The translations under genes were made by a program, and so were the position numbers. The notes under the pieces are model-generated. The model worked only from the letters and a program-made list of their open reading frames with translations, was not told the DNA's origin and made no database searches. Source: Nemertoderma westbladi (taxonomy: Eukaryota; Xenacoelomorpha; Nemertodermatida; Nemertodermatidae). Taken from it: DNA of 40,652 nt. The stretch's first letter is position 1; each line of letters starts with the position of its first letter. Positions 30,601 through 40,652 of the stretch are shown here, in pieces. The stretch lies in assembly GCA_032718475.1 (NCBI GenBank), contig JAUCBJ010005250.1, positions 1 to 40,652 on the forward strand, in the 5' to 3' direction.

Positions 30601-33600
30601 ACTATAAATAGTGAATGATAGAGATAGACTACTGGGTTACTATAAATAGTGAATGAGATAGATAGAGAGAGATAGACTACTGGGTTACTATAAATAGTGA
30701 ATGAGATAGATAGAGAGAGATAGACTACTGGGTTACTATAAATAGTGAATGAGATAGATAGAGAGAGATAGACTACTGGGTTACTATAAATAGTGAATGA
30801 GATAGATAGAGAGAGATAGACTACTGGGTTACTATAAATAGTGAATGATAGAGATAGACTACTGGGTTACTATAAATAGTGAATGATAGAGATAGACTAC
30901 TGGGTTACTATAAATAGTGAATGATAGAGATAGACTACAGGGTTACTATAAATAGTGAATGAGATAGATAGAGAGAGATAGACTACTGGGTTACTATAAA
31001 TAGTGAATGAGATAGATAGAGAGAGATAGACTACTGGGTTACTATAAATAGTGAATGAGATAGATAGAGAGAGATAGACTACTGGGTTACTATAAATAGT
31101 GAATGATAGAGATAGACTACAGGGTTACTATAAATAGTGAATGAGATAGATAGAGAGAGATAGACTACTGGGTTACTATAAATAGTGAATGATAGAGATA
31201 GACTACTGGGTTACTATAAATAGTGAATGATAGAGATAGACTACTGGGTTACTATAAATAGTGAATGAGATAGATAGAGAGAGATAGACTACTGGGTTAC
31301 TATAAATAGTGAATGAGATAGATAGAGAGAGATAGACTACTGGGTTACTATAAATAGTGAATGAGATAGATAGAGAGAGATAGACTACTGGGTTACTATA
31401 AATAGTGAATGAGATAGATAGAGAGAGATAGACTACTGGGTTACTATAAATAGTGAATGATAGAGATAGACTACTGGGTTACTATAAATAGTGAATGATA
31501 GAGATAGACTACTGGGTTACTATAAATAGTGAATGATAGAGATAGACTACAGGGTTACTATAAATAGTGAATGAGATAGATAGAGAGAGATAGACTACTG
31601 GGTTACTATAAATAGTGAATGAGATAGATAGAGAGAGATAGACTACTGGGTTACTATAAATAGTGAATGAGATAGATAGAGAGAGATAGACTACTGGGTT
31701 ACTATAAATAGTGAATGATAGAGATAGACTACAGGGTTACTATAAATAGTGAATGAGATAGATAGAGAGAGATAGACTACTGGGTTACTATAAATAGTGA
31801 ATGATAGAGATAGACTACTGGGTTACTATAAATAGTGAATGATAGAGATAGACTACTGGGTTACTATAAATAGTGAATGAGATAGATAGAGAGAGATAGA
31901 CTACTGGGTTACTATAAATAGTGAATGAGATAGATAGAGAGAGATAGACTACTGGGTTACTATAAATAGTGAATGAGATAGATAGAGAGAGATAGACTAC
32001 TGGGTTACTATAAATAGTGAATGAGATAGATAGAGAGAGATAGACTACTGGGTTACTATAAATAGTGAATGAGATAGATAGAGAGAGATAGACTACTGGG
32101 TTACTATAAATAGTGAATGATAGAGATAGACTACAGGGTTACTATAAATAGTGAATGAGATAGATAGAGAGAGAGATAGACTACTGGGTTACTATAAATA
32201 GTGAATGATAGAGATAGACTACTGGGTTACTATAAATAGTGAATGATAGAGATAGACTACTGGGTTACTATAAATAGTGAATGAGATAGATAGAGAGAGA
32301 TAGACTACTGGGTTACTATAAATAGTGAATGAGATAGATAGAGAGAGATATACTACTGGGTTACTATAAATAGTGAATGAGATAGATAGAGAGAGATAGA
32401 CTACTGGGTTACTATAAATAGTGAATGAGATAGATAGAGAGAGATAGACTACTGGGTTACTATAAATAGTGAATGAGATAGATAGAGAGAGATAGACTAC
32501 TGGGTTACTATAAATAGTGAATGATAGAGATAGACTACTGGGTTACTATAAATAGTGAATGATAGAGATAGACTACTGGGTTACTATAAATAGTGAATGA
32601 TAGAGATAGACTACTGGGTTACTATAAATAGTGAATGATAGAGATAGACTACTGGGTTACTATAAATAGTGAATGAGATAGATAGAGAGAGATAGACTAC
32701 TGGGTTACTATAAATAGTGAATGAGATAGATAGAGAGAGATAGACTACTGGGTTACTATAAATAGTGAATGAGATAGATAGAGAGAGATAGACTACTGGG
32801 TTACTATAAATAGTGAATGAGATAGATAGAGAGAGATAGACTACTGGATTACTATAAATAGTGAATGATAGAGATAGACTACTGGGTTACTATAAATAGT
32901 GAATGATAGAGATAGACTACTGGGTTACTATAAATAGTGAATGATAGAGATAGACTACTGGGTTACTATAAATAGTGAATGATAGAGATAGACTACTGGG
33001 TTACTATAAATAGTGAATGAGATAGATAGAAAGAGATAGACTACTGGGTTACTATAAATAGTGAACGAGATAGATAGACTACTGGATTACTATAAATAGT
33101 GAATGATAGAGATAGACTACTGGGTTACTATAAATAGTGAATGATAGAGATAGACTACTGGGTTACTATAAATAGTGAATGATAGAGATAGACTACTGGG
33201 TTACTATAAATAGTGAATGATAGAGATAGACTACAGGGTTACTATAAATAGTGAATGATAGAGATAGATAGAGATATACTACTGGGTTACTATAAATAGT
33301 GAATGAGATAGATAGATAGAGATAGACTACTGGGTTACTATAAATAGTGAATGATAGAGATAGACTACTGGGTTACTATAAATAGTGAATGATAGAGATA
33401 GACTACAGGGTTACTATAAATAGTGAATGATAGAGCTAGATAGAGATATATTACTCGGTTACTATAAATAGTGAATGAGATAGATAGATAGAGATAGACT
33501 ACTGGGTTACTATAAATAGTGAATGATAGAGATAGACTACTGGGTTACTATAAATAGTGAATGATAGAGATAGACTACTGGGTTACTATAAATAGTCAAT

Positions 33601-35480
33601 GATAGAGATAGACTACAGGGTTACTATAAATAGTGAATGATAGAGATAGACTACAGGGTTACTATAAATAGTGAATGATAGAGATAGACTACAGGGTTAC
33701 TATAAATAGTGAATGATAGAGATAGATAGAGATATACTACTGGGTTACCATAAATAGTGAATGAGATAGATAGATAGAGATAGACTACAGGGTTACTATA
33801 AATAGTGAATGAGATAGATAGATAGAGATAGACTACTGGGTTACTATAAATAGTGAATGAGATAGATAGATAGATAGAGATAGACTACAGGGTTACTATA
33901 AATAGTGAATGATAGAGATAGATAGAGATATACTACAGGGTTACTATAAATAGTGAATGAGATAGATAGATAGAGATAGACTACTGGGTTACTATAAATA
34001 GTGAATGAGATAGATAGATAGAGATAGACTACAGGGTTACTATAAATAGTGAATGAGATAGATAGATAGAGATAGACTACAGGGTTACTATAAATAGTGA
34101 ATGATAGAGATAGACTACAGGGTTACTATAAATAGTGAATGATAGAGATAGACTACAGGGTTACTATAAATAGTGAATGAGATAGATAGATAGAGATAGA
34201 CTACTGGGTTACTATAAATAGTGAATGAGATAGATAGATAGAGATAGACTACTGGGTTACTATAAATAGTGAATGAGATAGATAGATAGAGATAGACTAC
34301 AGGGTTACTATAAATAGTGAATGAGATAGATAGAGATAGACTACAGGGTTACTATAAATAGTGAATGATAGAGATAGACTACAGGGTTACTATAAATAGA
34401 GAATGATAGAGATAGACTACAGGGTTACTATAAATAGTGAATGAGATAGATAGATAGAGATAGACTACAGGGTTACTATAAATAGTGAATGAGATAGATA
34501 GATAGAGATAGACTACTGGGTTACTATAAATAGTGAATGAGATAGATAGATAGAGATAGACTACAGGGTTACTATAAATAGTGAATGAGATAGATAGATA
34601 GAGATAGACTACAGGGTTACTATAAATAGTGAATGATAGAGATAGACTACAGGGTTACTATAAATAGTGAATGATAGAGATAGACTACAGGGTTACTATA
34701 AATAGTGAATGATAGAGATAGATAGAGATATACTACTGGGTTACTATAAATAGTGAATGAGATAGATAGATAGAGATAGACTACAGGGTTACTATAAATA
34801 GTGAATGAGATAGATAGATAGAGATAGACTACTGGGTTACTATAAATAGTGAATGAGATAGATAGATAGAGATAGACTACTGGGTTACTATAAATAGTGA
34901 ATGAGATAGATAGATAGAGATAGACTACAGGGTTACTATAAATAGTGAATGAGATAGATAGATAGAGATAGACTACAGGGTTACTATAAATAGTGAATGA
35001 GATAGATAGATAGAGATAGACTACTGGGTTACTATAAATAGTGAATGATAGAGATAGATTACAGTGTTACTATAAATAGTGAATGATAGAGATAGACTAC
35101 TGGGTTACTATAAATAGTGAATGATAGAGATAGACTACTGGGTTACTATAAATAGTGAATGATAGAGATAGACTACTGGGTTACTATAAATAGTGAATGA
35201 TAGAGATAGACTACTGGCTTACTATAAATAGTGAATGATAGAGATAGACTACTGGGTTACTATAAATAGTGAATGATAGAGATAGACTACTGGGTTACTA
35301 TAAATAGTGAATGATAGAGATAGACTACAGGGTTACTATAAATAGTGAATGATAGAGATAGACTACTGGGTTACTATAAATAGTGAATGATAGAGATAGA
35401 CTACTGGGTTACTATAAATAGTGAATGATAGAGATAGACTACTGGGTTACTATAAATAGTGAATGATAGAGATAGACTAC
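24613..35480. repeat. 10.9-kb minisatellite of 38-bp and 48-bp units in a JIP intron
   Basis: About 250 units share GACTACTGGGTTACTATAAA followed by TAGTGAATGA. They then end either with TAGAGATA (38 bp) or with GATAGATAGAGAGAGATA or GATAGATAGATAGAGATA (48 bp). A second polymorphism is CTACTGGG or CTACAGGG. Variants are regional: the GAGAGA long form dominates 24640-25800 and about 27200-33000, and the GATAGA long form dominates about 25800-27200 and 33300-35050. Every unit holds CTATAAATAG. All frames are closed by frequent stops. Together with LINE fragments it fills the intron between JIP exons at 24549 and 38575. Confidence 0.97.
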
Positions 35481-35501
35481 CGGTACAATCTCTTGACTTA
35501 A

Positions 35502-35525
35502 GGGGGGGGGGGGGGGGGGGGGGGG
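35502..35525. repeat. Poly(G) run of 24 at the edge of the 10.9-kb array
   Basis: An uninterrupted G tract begins about 20 bp after the last unit of the large minisatellite. Confidence 0.95.
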
Positions 35526-36003
35526 TAGCGCATTTTCTGACCAAAAAGTCGAATTTTTGAAACATATCCTATCTGATGCAGAATTTCATGCTGAATCCAA
35601 ATATGGCAACAGTTTTCCCATATCTTGCTTAGTTTTCGAGATATCTGGGATAGAAGATACTGGCTCCGATATATCGCGATATCGATAAAGGCGATGAAGT
35701 TTGGGGTTTGCATTCAATTTCTGCAAATTTCTGTGCTCAGTGGTGCTAATTGGATCTCTCCAAGAGAAAGAGCTTAAAATTTTAATTGAGAAGGTATTTT
35801 TTTATTATTATTGGACATACTTGTCAGTTTATAAGACAACTTCAAGTCTCTTTAATGAAGACGGGACTCGAATAAGCAAGTCCGTAATTTATTGATAAAT
35901 ACTATGTTCTTGAACTCCTTGATATGGTGATTAAAAATCAAAAGGCCACCCACCCCAATTTGGTTTTTCCTGGGTCTGTGTTCCAGAGAGTTGGAAGAAC
36001 TTA
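35526..36003. other. JIP intron sequence without recognised features
   Basis: The stretch between the G run and LINE A copy 2 has no convincing exon. A dyad-rich ATATCGCGATATCGAT at 35670 is the only notable motif. Confidence 0.55.
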
Positions 36004-36014
36004 GCGAGGAATAC

Positions 36015-37440
36015 TACTACTACTAGGTCGAGCGAACTCGGACAGTGGATATGAGATCCTTCCAGGCTTCCCGATTCTCCATAGTTGTCGCAATTTCGTT
36101 TCTCCCAAGTTCAGTATCCCTTTCAAGTTGATCTATATATGTTATGGCAGGTCGTCCACGACTACGCTTTCCATGAGTTGGTTGCCAGAGAAGTAGATCT
36201 GGTATGACCTCGTCTTTACTTCGCCAGCAGTGACCACTGAATCTTAATCTGCGTTTACGGAGGGTGGTTGATACAGGTGGTATTGTACCATAAAGCTCGG
36301 CGTTTGTCATGTGTTGTCTCCAGCTGATGTTTAGGGCTGCCCTTAGTAGTCTTGTGTAGCAACCATCAATTCGTTGTTCAAGTGATTTAGTCAGTGTCCA
36401 GGTCTCACCCCCGTATAAAAATATACTTTCCACTGTGGCTCGAAAGAACTTAGTCTTCAGGTGCCTGGAGAGATCTGATTTCCAGATGGTATCCATTTTT
36501 GATAGAGCTACCCAAGCCTTTGCTTTCCTAACTTCTATGTCCTTTTTGCTACTCTCTATCCATGATCCTAGGTACTGGAAGTCATCGACCTTCCTTAGAT
36601 GATTATTATCAATGGTTGTCAAGTTTCCATCAACATTAAAGGTCATGAATTCGGTCTTGGTAGCATTTATATGCAATCCAACCTCCTTAGCAGCCCTCTC
36701 CACTTTATTTAGTAGAAGCTGTGCATCTGCTAGCGTATTAGAGAGCAGGGCGATGTCATCCGCAAAGTCGGTGTCTGTGACTGTAGTTGCCGGATATCTA
36801 CTACTTCTGCGTTCTTGAAGTGTGAATCCCAGATCTTCACCCTTTGTGGCCGTCCTCATTGCGTAATCTAGCACAATTACAAATAGTAATGGTGCTAATG
36901 TGTCACCTTGCAGTACGCAAGCCAGGATTGAGAAAAACTCAGTTTCACCATCTGGTGAGAGTACCTGCGCTTCTGTGTCACAATATAACAATCCAATGCC
37001 AGCAACAATTACTTCTGGTATTCCATAAGCTCTTAGGATTTCAAGCATTTTACCTCTATGGATGGAGTCGAATGCCTTCTTGAAGTCCACAAAAGTCATG
37101 ACTGCGGGGAGATTCTTCGACTTAATTCCTTCAATCAGTCTCCGTAGTGCAAGTATCTGAGCTATTGTTGATCTACTTGGTCGAAATCCGTTTTGACTCT
37201 TACGCAGTAGTTTCTCTATGTGAGGCCTAATCCTATATAGAATCATTTTATTGTATATTTTGGCAGCTACCACAAGCAGACAGATCCCACGATAGTTTGT
37301 TGGTATGCCGAGGTCTCCTTTCTTGGGGAGAGGCTTTAGTTGACCTTTAGTCCAAATTGGTGGTGGCTTTTCCCCTTTTAACATCCGTTTGCAAACATTC
37401 AATAATGGTCTGTTTAGCACTCCGGTTTTCCATACCTACC
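36015..37440 (-). mobile_element. LINE family A, copy 2, 5'-truncated with target duplication
   Basis: The 3' end has an ACTACTACTACTA tail (on +) at 36015 and the 5' truncation lies near 37437. A perfect 11-bp target duplication, GCGAGGAATAC, flanks it at 36004-36014 and 37441-37451. Three bases (ACC) at the 5' junction are not in copy 1 and may be untemplated additions. It lies in the JIP intron in the same orientation as the host gene. Confidence 0.92.
36023..37420 (-). CDS. LINE A reverse transcriptase fragment, uninterrupted frame
   Basis: The 465-codon open frame contains the RT domain from about the second RT block (KPLPKKGDLGIPTNYRGICL) through FVDFKKAFDS, VLQGDTLAPLLF, FADDIALLS and the C-terminal FSGHCWRSKD region to the natural stop. 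The endonuclease is absent, and the frame's beginning is set by 5' truncation, so there is no native start. It is the better-preserved copy and shows what the lesions in copy 1 changed. It is a dead-on-arrival fragment and not an active element. Confidence 0.85.
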   Translation of the reverse strand: MLNRPLLNVCKRMLKGEKPPPIWTKGQLKPLPKKGDLGIPTNYRGICLLVVAAKIYNKMILYRIRPHIEKLLRKSQNGFRPSRSTIAQILALRRLIEGIKSKNLPAVMTFVDFKKAFDSIHRGKMLEILRAYGIPEVIVAGIGLLYCDTEAQVLSPDGETEFFSILACVLQGDTLAPLLFVIVLDYAMRTATKGEDLGFTLQERRSSRYPATTVTDTDFADDIALLSNTLADAQLLLNKVERAAKEVGLHINATKTEFMTFNVDGNLTTIDNNHLRKVDDFQYLGSWIESSKKDIEVRKAKAWVALSKMDTIWKSDLSRHLKTKFFRATVESIFLYGGETWTLTKSLEQRIDGCYTRLLRAALNISWRQHMTNAELYGTIPPVSTTLRKRRLRFSGHCWRSKDEVIPDLLLWQPTHGKRSRGRPAITYIDQLERDTELGRNEIATTMENREAWKDLISTVRVRST

Positions 37441-37451
37441 GCGAGGAATAC

Positions 37452-37849
37452 CTCGCTTTTAATAATAAACTCATTGTCGCCTCTTAAGATCAGAAAGAAA
37501 AAATCAACAAGTGGAACTACAACAGTTAGGCTGTTTTGAATTTCACTACCAGTGATATTCTTTCAATAAATATACTTTATTTATTTGTATGGAATTAATT
37601 TCGCATTACCAAATCGCCAGGGCGACATATTTTCCGGCTTTATATCAGTGCGACATTATTTCTCAGTATGTCTAACTACGCCATACAGTTTACTATGTAT
37701 TTCTAGTATATCCAATTCTAGTATATCCAGAATGTCACCGCGTCATTAATAGGTTGTCTACAAATAAATCGTGCCGTAACGCTATAAAGTGCTATTTTTA
37801 GAACAATAACGGATATATTACATAAGCAGCTCCATAAGAGATTATAGAT
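37452..37849. other. JIP intron between two LINE fragments
   Basis: This is AT-rich sequence with a short duplicated TTCTAGTATATCCA near 37699-37731. No gene is seen. Confidence 0.6.
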
Positions 37850-38257
37850 ACTACTACTAGGATCGGCATGCTGCATTGCAGCTGCATTTTTAAGAATGCT
37901 GTGCCGGCTTGTCAACAAAATTGCACCGCCACAACTCCCTATCACCCATGACATTTGCTAGATCATCCGCATCTTTAAGGCCAGTGTCCTTTAAGATGCG
38001 TCTCAAGAAAGTCATGGGCTGTCCACCATGCTTATTCACTCCATGAGGCTGCCAAAGTACAAGATTATGCACTGGCTGGTCCTCACGGCGAAAGCAATAT
38101 CCTGCAAAGCGGAGGCGATTTTGTTCTAGTGTCAAGCTTGGGAGAACCAATGAGACACCTGCAATGTTATATAGTGTCTGGTTGGAGATGTGTGCATTGT
38201 ACTTGACACAATGAACCCGGCGTAGCATTCTTGTGAATGTGCCATCCGGAGATTTGG
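37850..38257 (-). mobile_element. LINE family B, copy 2, short 3' fragment
   Basis: This is a 408-bp piece corresponding to the last third of LINE B copy 1, highly similar to it base for base, with the same ACTACTACTAG tail at the left. The residual frame (37890-38228) encodes LRRVHCVKY...GHCFRRED (here GYCFRRED) to the natural stop. No clear target duplication was seen. Confidence 0.88.
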
Positions 38258-38574
38258 TATATGAAGTATACCAAACTTTCTACTGTTATATTTCACTTTG
38301 CAGTTTATCGACCAGGTTTTCAATCATACCAAAAATATAAATTAAAAACAATAAACGAATTTAGTATCTGGACAGGTTATAAGATAGAATTAAGAGCTAT
38401 AAAATACTTTATTAAGGTTAAATAAAGAAAGATACGAATTCTTCAATAAAAATCAAATAAAACCTGGTACATTATTCACACGCCAGTATAAATATTCTGA
38501 TTAGTTGACTATATTTGAATAGGAATTGCTCTTCTTAATACCATAGCAACCAGTGCAAATATTTCAATACTAAC
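38258..38574. other. JIP intron, AT-rich
   Basis: AT-rich DNA lies between the LINE B fragment and the JIP exon donor. Nothing is recognised. Confidence 0.6.
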
Positions 38575-38766
38575 TCTTCGTTGAGAAAATCGAATGCTTT
38601 CGGTCTCTCTGATTCATCCAAAATAGATTTTGTTTTCCCTTGAGATAGAGCGCCATCACCCGTCGATGAAGGGAATTGAATAGGGGTGGCAGAGTGTGCC
38701 AATGAGGACCGCTGGGAGGCTTTGGGGGTGGATGCGGATGAGGTTTGACCGAATAAATTGCTGAAC
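38575..38766 (-). CDS. MAPK8IP3: JIP3/JIP4 scaffold (MAPK8IP3/SPAG9 family), exon 1 of 3 seen
   Basis: JIP3/JIP4 proteins (Sunday driver, UNC-16) bind kinesin-1 and dynein regulators and scaffold JNK signalling on axonal cargo. Read on the - strand, this exon starts after a TTTTCAG acceptor (38767-38769), completes a split codon and encodes 63 residues. It begins FSNLFGQTSS, runs through a Ser/Thr/Pro-rich low-complexity linker, and ends KAFDFLNE plus two bases of the next codon. FSxLF... and ...KAFDFLxEE bracket the same linker in vertebrate JIP3/SPAG9, just before the MQAYGWSLP block. The donor is GA|gttagt. Earlier exons (RH1, leucine zippers) would lie right of the window. Confidence 0.85.
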
Positions 38767-39157
38767 CTGAAAATAATCAGAGTTTCTAGTTGGTATTCTA
38801 AATGTTGAAAACGTAGTAAGAATAATCTGGATCCAACACGGCCCCTAACGAGGGAAAAAAAACGCTGAAATTACCGCCAACAAAATGTTTGTAATATTGT
38901 TTACATTACGCCAATTTATTAGCGTAAGAGACATCATCGTAACAATTCAAAATCAATAACTTACAACGTATAACCTTCTAGAACAGTCTTGTTGTGTAAA
39001 ATAAAGTTAACCAAAATTTATTAATGTAAGAAGTTAGTTTTATCAAACACGTTGTAGGAATTAATTATTATACACAGCAAATCAATATAAAATAAAATGT
39101 TAATCGATAATATTAAAAGAACAATTTCTCCTTAAAATATTAGCCGAATGGACAAAA
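38767..39157. other. JIP intron upstream of exon 1 seen
   Basis: It contains the acceptor region of the 38575-38766 exon (TTATTTTCAG), then AT-rich DNA with no exon recognised before the terminal minisatellite. Confidence 0.6.
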
Positions 39158-40652
39158 GTTAGAGAAGATATATGTTGTCTTTTAGAGAGGATATATGTTG
39201 TCTTTTAGAGAGGATATATGTTGTCTTTTAGAGAAGATTTAGAGAAGATATATGTTGTCTTTTAGAGAAGATATACGTTGTCTTTTATAGAAGATATATT
39301 TTGTCTTTCAGAGAAGATATATGTTGCCTTTTAGAAAATATATATGTTGAAGATATATATTGTCTTTTATAGAGAAGATATTTGTTGTCTTTTATAGAGA
39401 ATATATATGCTGTCTTTTAGAGAAGATATATGTTGCCTTTTAGAGAAGATATATGTTGTCTTTTAGAGAAGATATATGTTGTATTTTAGAGAAGATATAT
39501 GTTGTCTTTAATAGAGAAGATATATATTGTCTTTTAGAGAAGATATATGTTGTCTTTTAGAGAAGATATATGTTGTCTTTAATAGAGAAGATATATATTG
39601 TCTTTTATAGAGAAGATATATGTTGTCTTTTATAGAGAAGATATATGTTGTCTTTTATAGAGAAGATATATGTTGTCTTTTAGAGAAGATATATATTGTC
39701 TTTTAGAGAAGATATATGTTGACTTTTATAGAGAAGATATATGTTGTCTTTTATAGAGAAGATATATGTTGTCTTTTATAGAGAAGATAGAAGATATATG
39801 TTGTCTTTTAGAGACGATATATATTGTCTTTTAGATAAGATATATGTTGTATTTTATAGAGAATATATATGTTGTCTTTAATAGAGAGGATATATGTTGT
39901 CTTTTAGAGAAGATATATGTTGTCTTTTAGAGAAGATATATGTTGTCTTTAATAGAGAAGATATATATTGTCTTTTAGAGAAGATATATGTTGTCTTTTA
40001 GAGAAGATATATGTTGTCTTTAATAGAGAAGATATATATTGTCTTTTATAGAGAAGATATATGTTGTCTTTTATAGAGAAGATATATGTTGTCTTTTATA
40101 GAGAAGATATATGTTGTCTTTTAGAGAAGATATATATTGTCTTTTAGAGAAGATATATGTTGTCTTTTATAGAGAAGATATATGTTGTCTTTTATAGAGA
40201 AGATATATGTTGTCTTTTATAGAGAAGATAGAAGATATATGTTGTCTTTTAGAGACGATATATATTGTCTTTTAGATAAGATATATGTTGTATTTTATAG
40301 AGAATATATATGTTGTCTTTAATAGAGAGGATATTATTATGTTGTCTTTTAGAGAAGATATATGTTGTCTTTTAGAGAAGATATATGTTGTCTTTAATAG
40401 AGAAGATATATATTGTCTTTTAGAGAAGATATATGTTGTCTTTTAGAGAAGATATATGTTGTCTTTAATAGAGAAGATATATATTGTCTTTTATAGAGAA
40501 GATATATGTTGTCTTTTATAGAGAAGATATATGTTGTCTTTTATAGAGAAGATATATGTTGTCTTTTAGAGAAGATATATATTGTCTTTTAGAGAAGATA
40601 TATGTTGTCTTTTATAGAGAAGATATATGTTGTCTTTTATAGAGAAGATATA
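39158..40652. repeat. 23/25-bp minisatellite running off the right end
   Basis: Units contain GATATATGTTGTCTTTTAGA or the form with TTTTATAGAGAA, 23 or 25 bp long. A higher-order repeat is visible: the irregular block GAGAAGATAGAAGATATATG at 39781 recurs at 40222, a 441-bp period, with the units between matching in order. The array lies in a JIP intron and its end is outside the window. Confidence 0.93.

Overview
This is a repeat-rich, AT-rich stretch of an invertebrate animal genome. Three host genes identify it as metazoan. A STAT transcription factor is read from four spliced exons on the + strand (5222-6664). An intronless angiotensin-converting-enzyme-like M2 metallopeptidase lies on the + strand (9124-11028). 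A JIP3/JIP4-type JNK scaffold (MAPK8IP3/SPAG9, Sunday driver, UNC-16 family) is read from three exons on the - strand (38575-38766, 24333-24549, 17403-17585). All exons of the two split genes have GT-AG borders and mutually consistent phases. The sequence does not let me name the phylum.

Layout, left to right. 1-2400 is AT-rich with long C and G runs and a small hairpin element. 2405-3268 is a 40-bp minisatellite. 3497-5173 is a non-coding element with terminal inverted repeats, a TA target duplication and a recurring palindromic motif. 5222-6664 holds the STAT exons, followed by a 27-bp minisatellite (6700-8470) in the next intron. The ACE-like gene follows. 11750-17151 is a giant foldback element: two nearly identical inverted arms of about 2 kb, each with a tRNA-like sequence and a (CCACAG)n satellite, around a 1.3-kb core that encodes a zinc-finger/acidic protein. 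From 17403 to beyond the right end the sequence belongs to the JIP gene, and its introns are filled with repeats. These are a broken LINE (family A) with an antisense LINE (family B) nested in it, a tRNA-like hammerhead ribozyme (22780-22880), a 27-bp minisatellite, a 10.9-kb minisatellite of 38/48-bp units, further 5'-truncated A and B LINE copies (36015-38257), and a final 23/25-bp minisatellite running off the end.

The strongest unusual items are: (1) a complete hammerhead ribozyme core whose stem I coincides with good RNA polymerase III A and B boxes; (2) the foldback element with its unrecognised zinc-finger/acidic protein; (3) the conflict between the STAT and JIP genes, each of which loses its 3' half in the space between them, which suggests either interleaved genes with giant introns or a break or misjoin; and (4) roughly 250 copies of a perfect MEF2-type/TATA site in one JIP intron. 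Nothing here forms an operon or a multi-gene pathway. The three host genes are independent, and the remaining coding capacity is transposon-derived.
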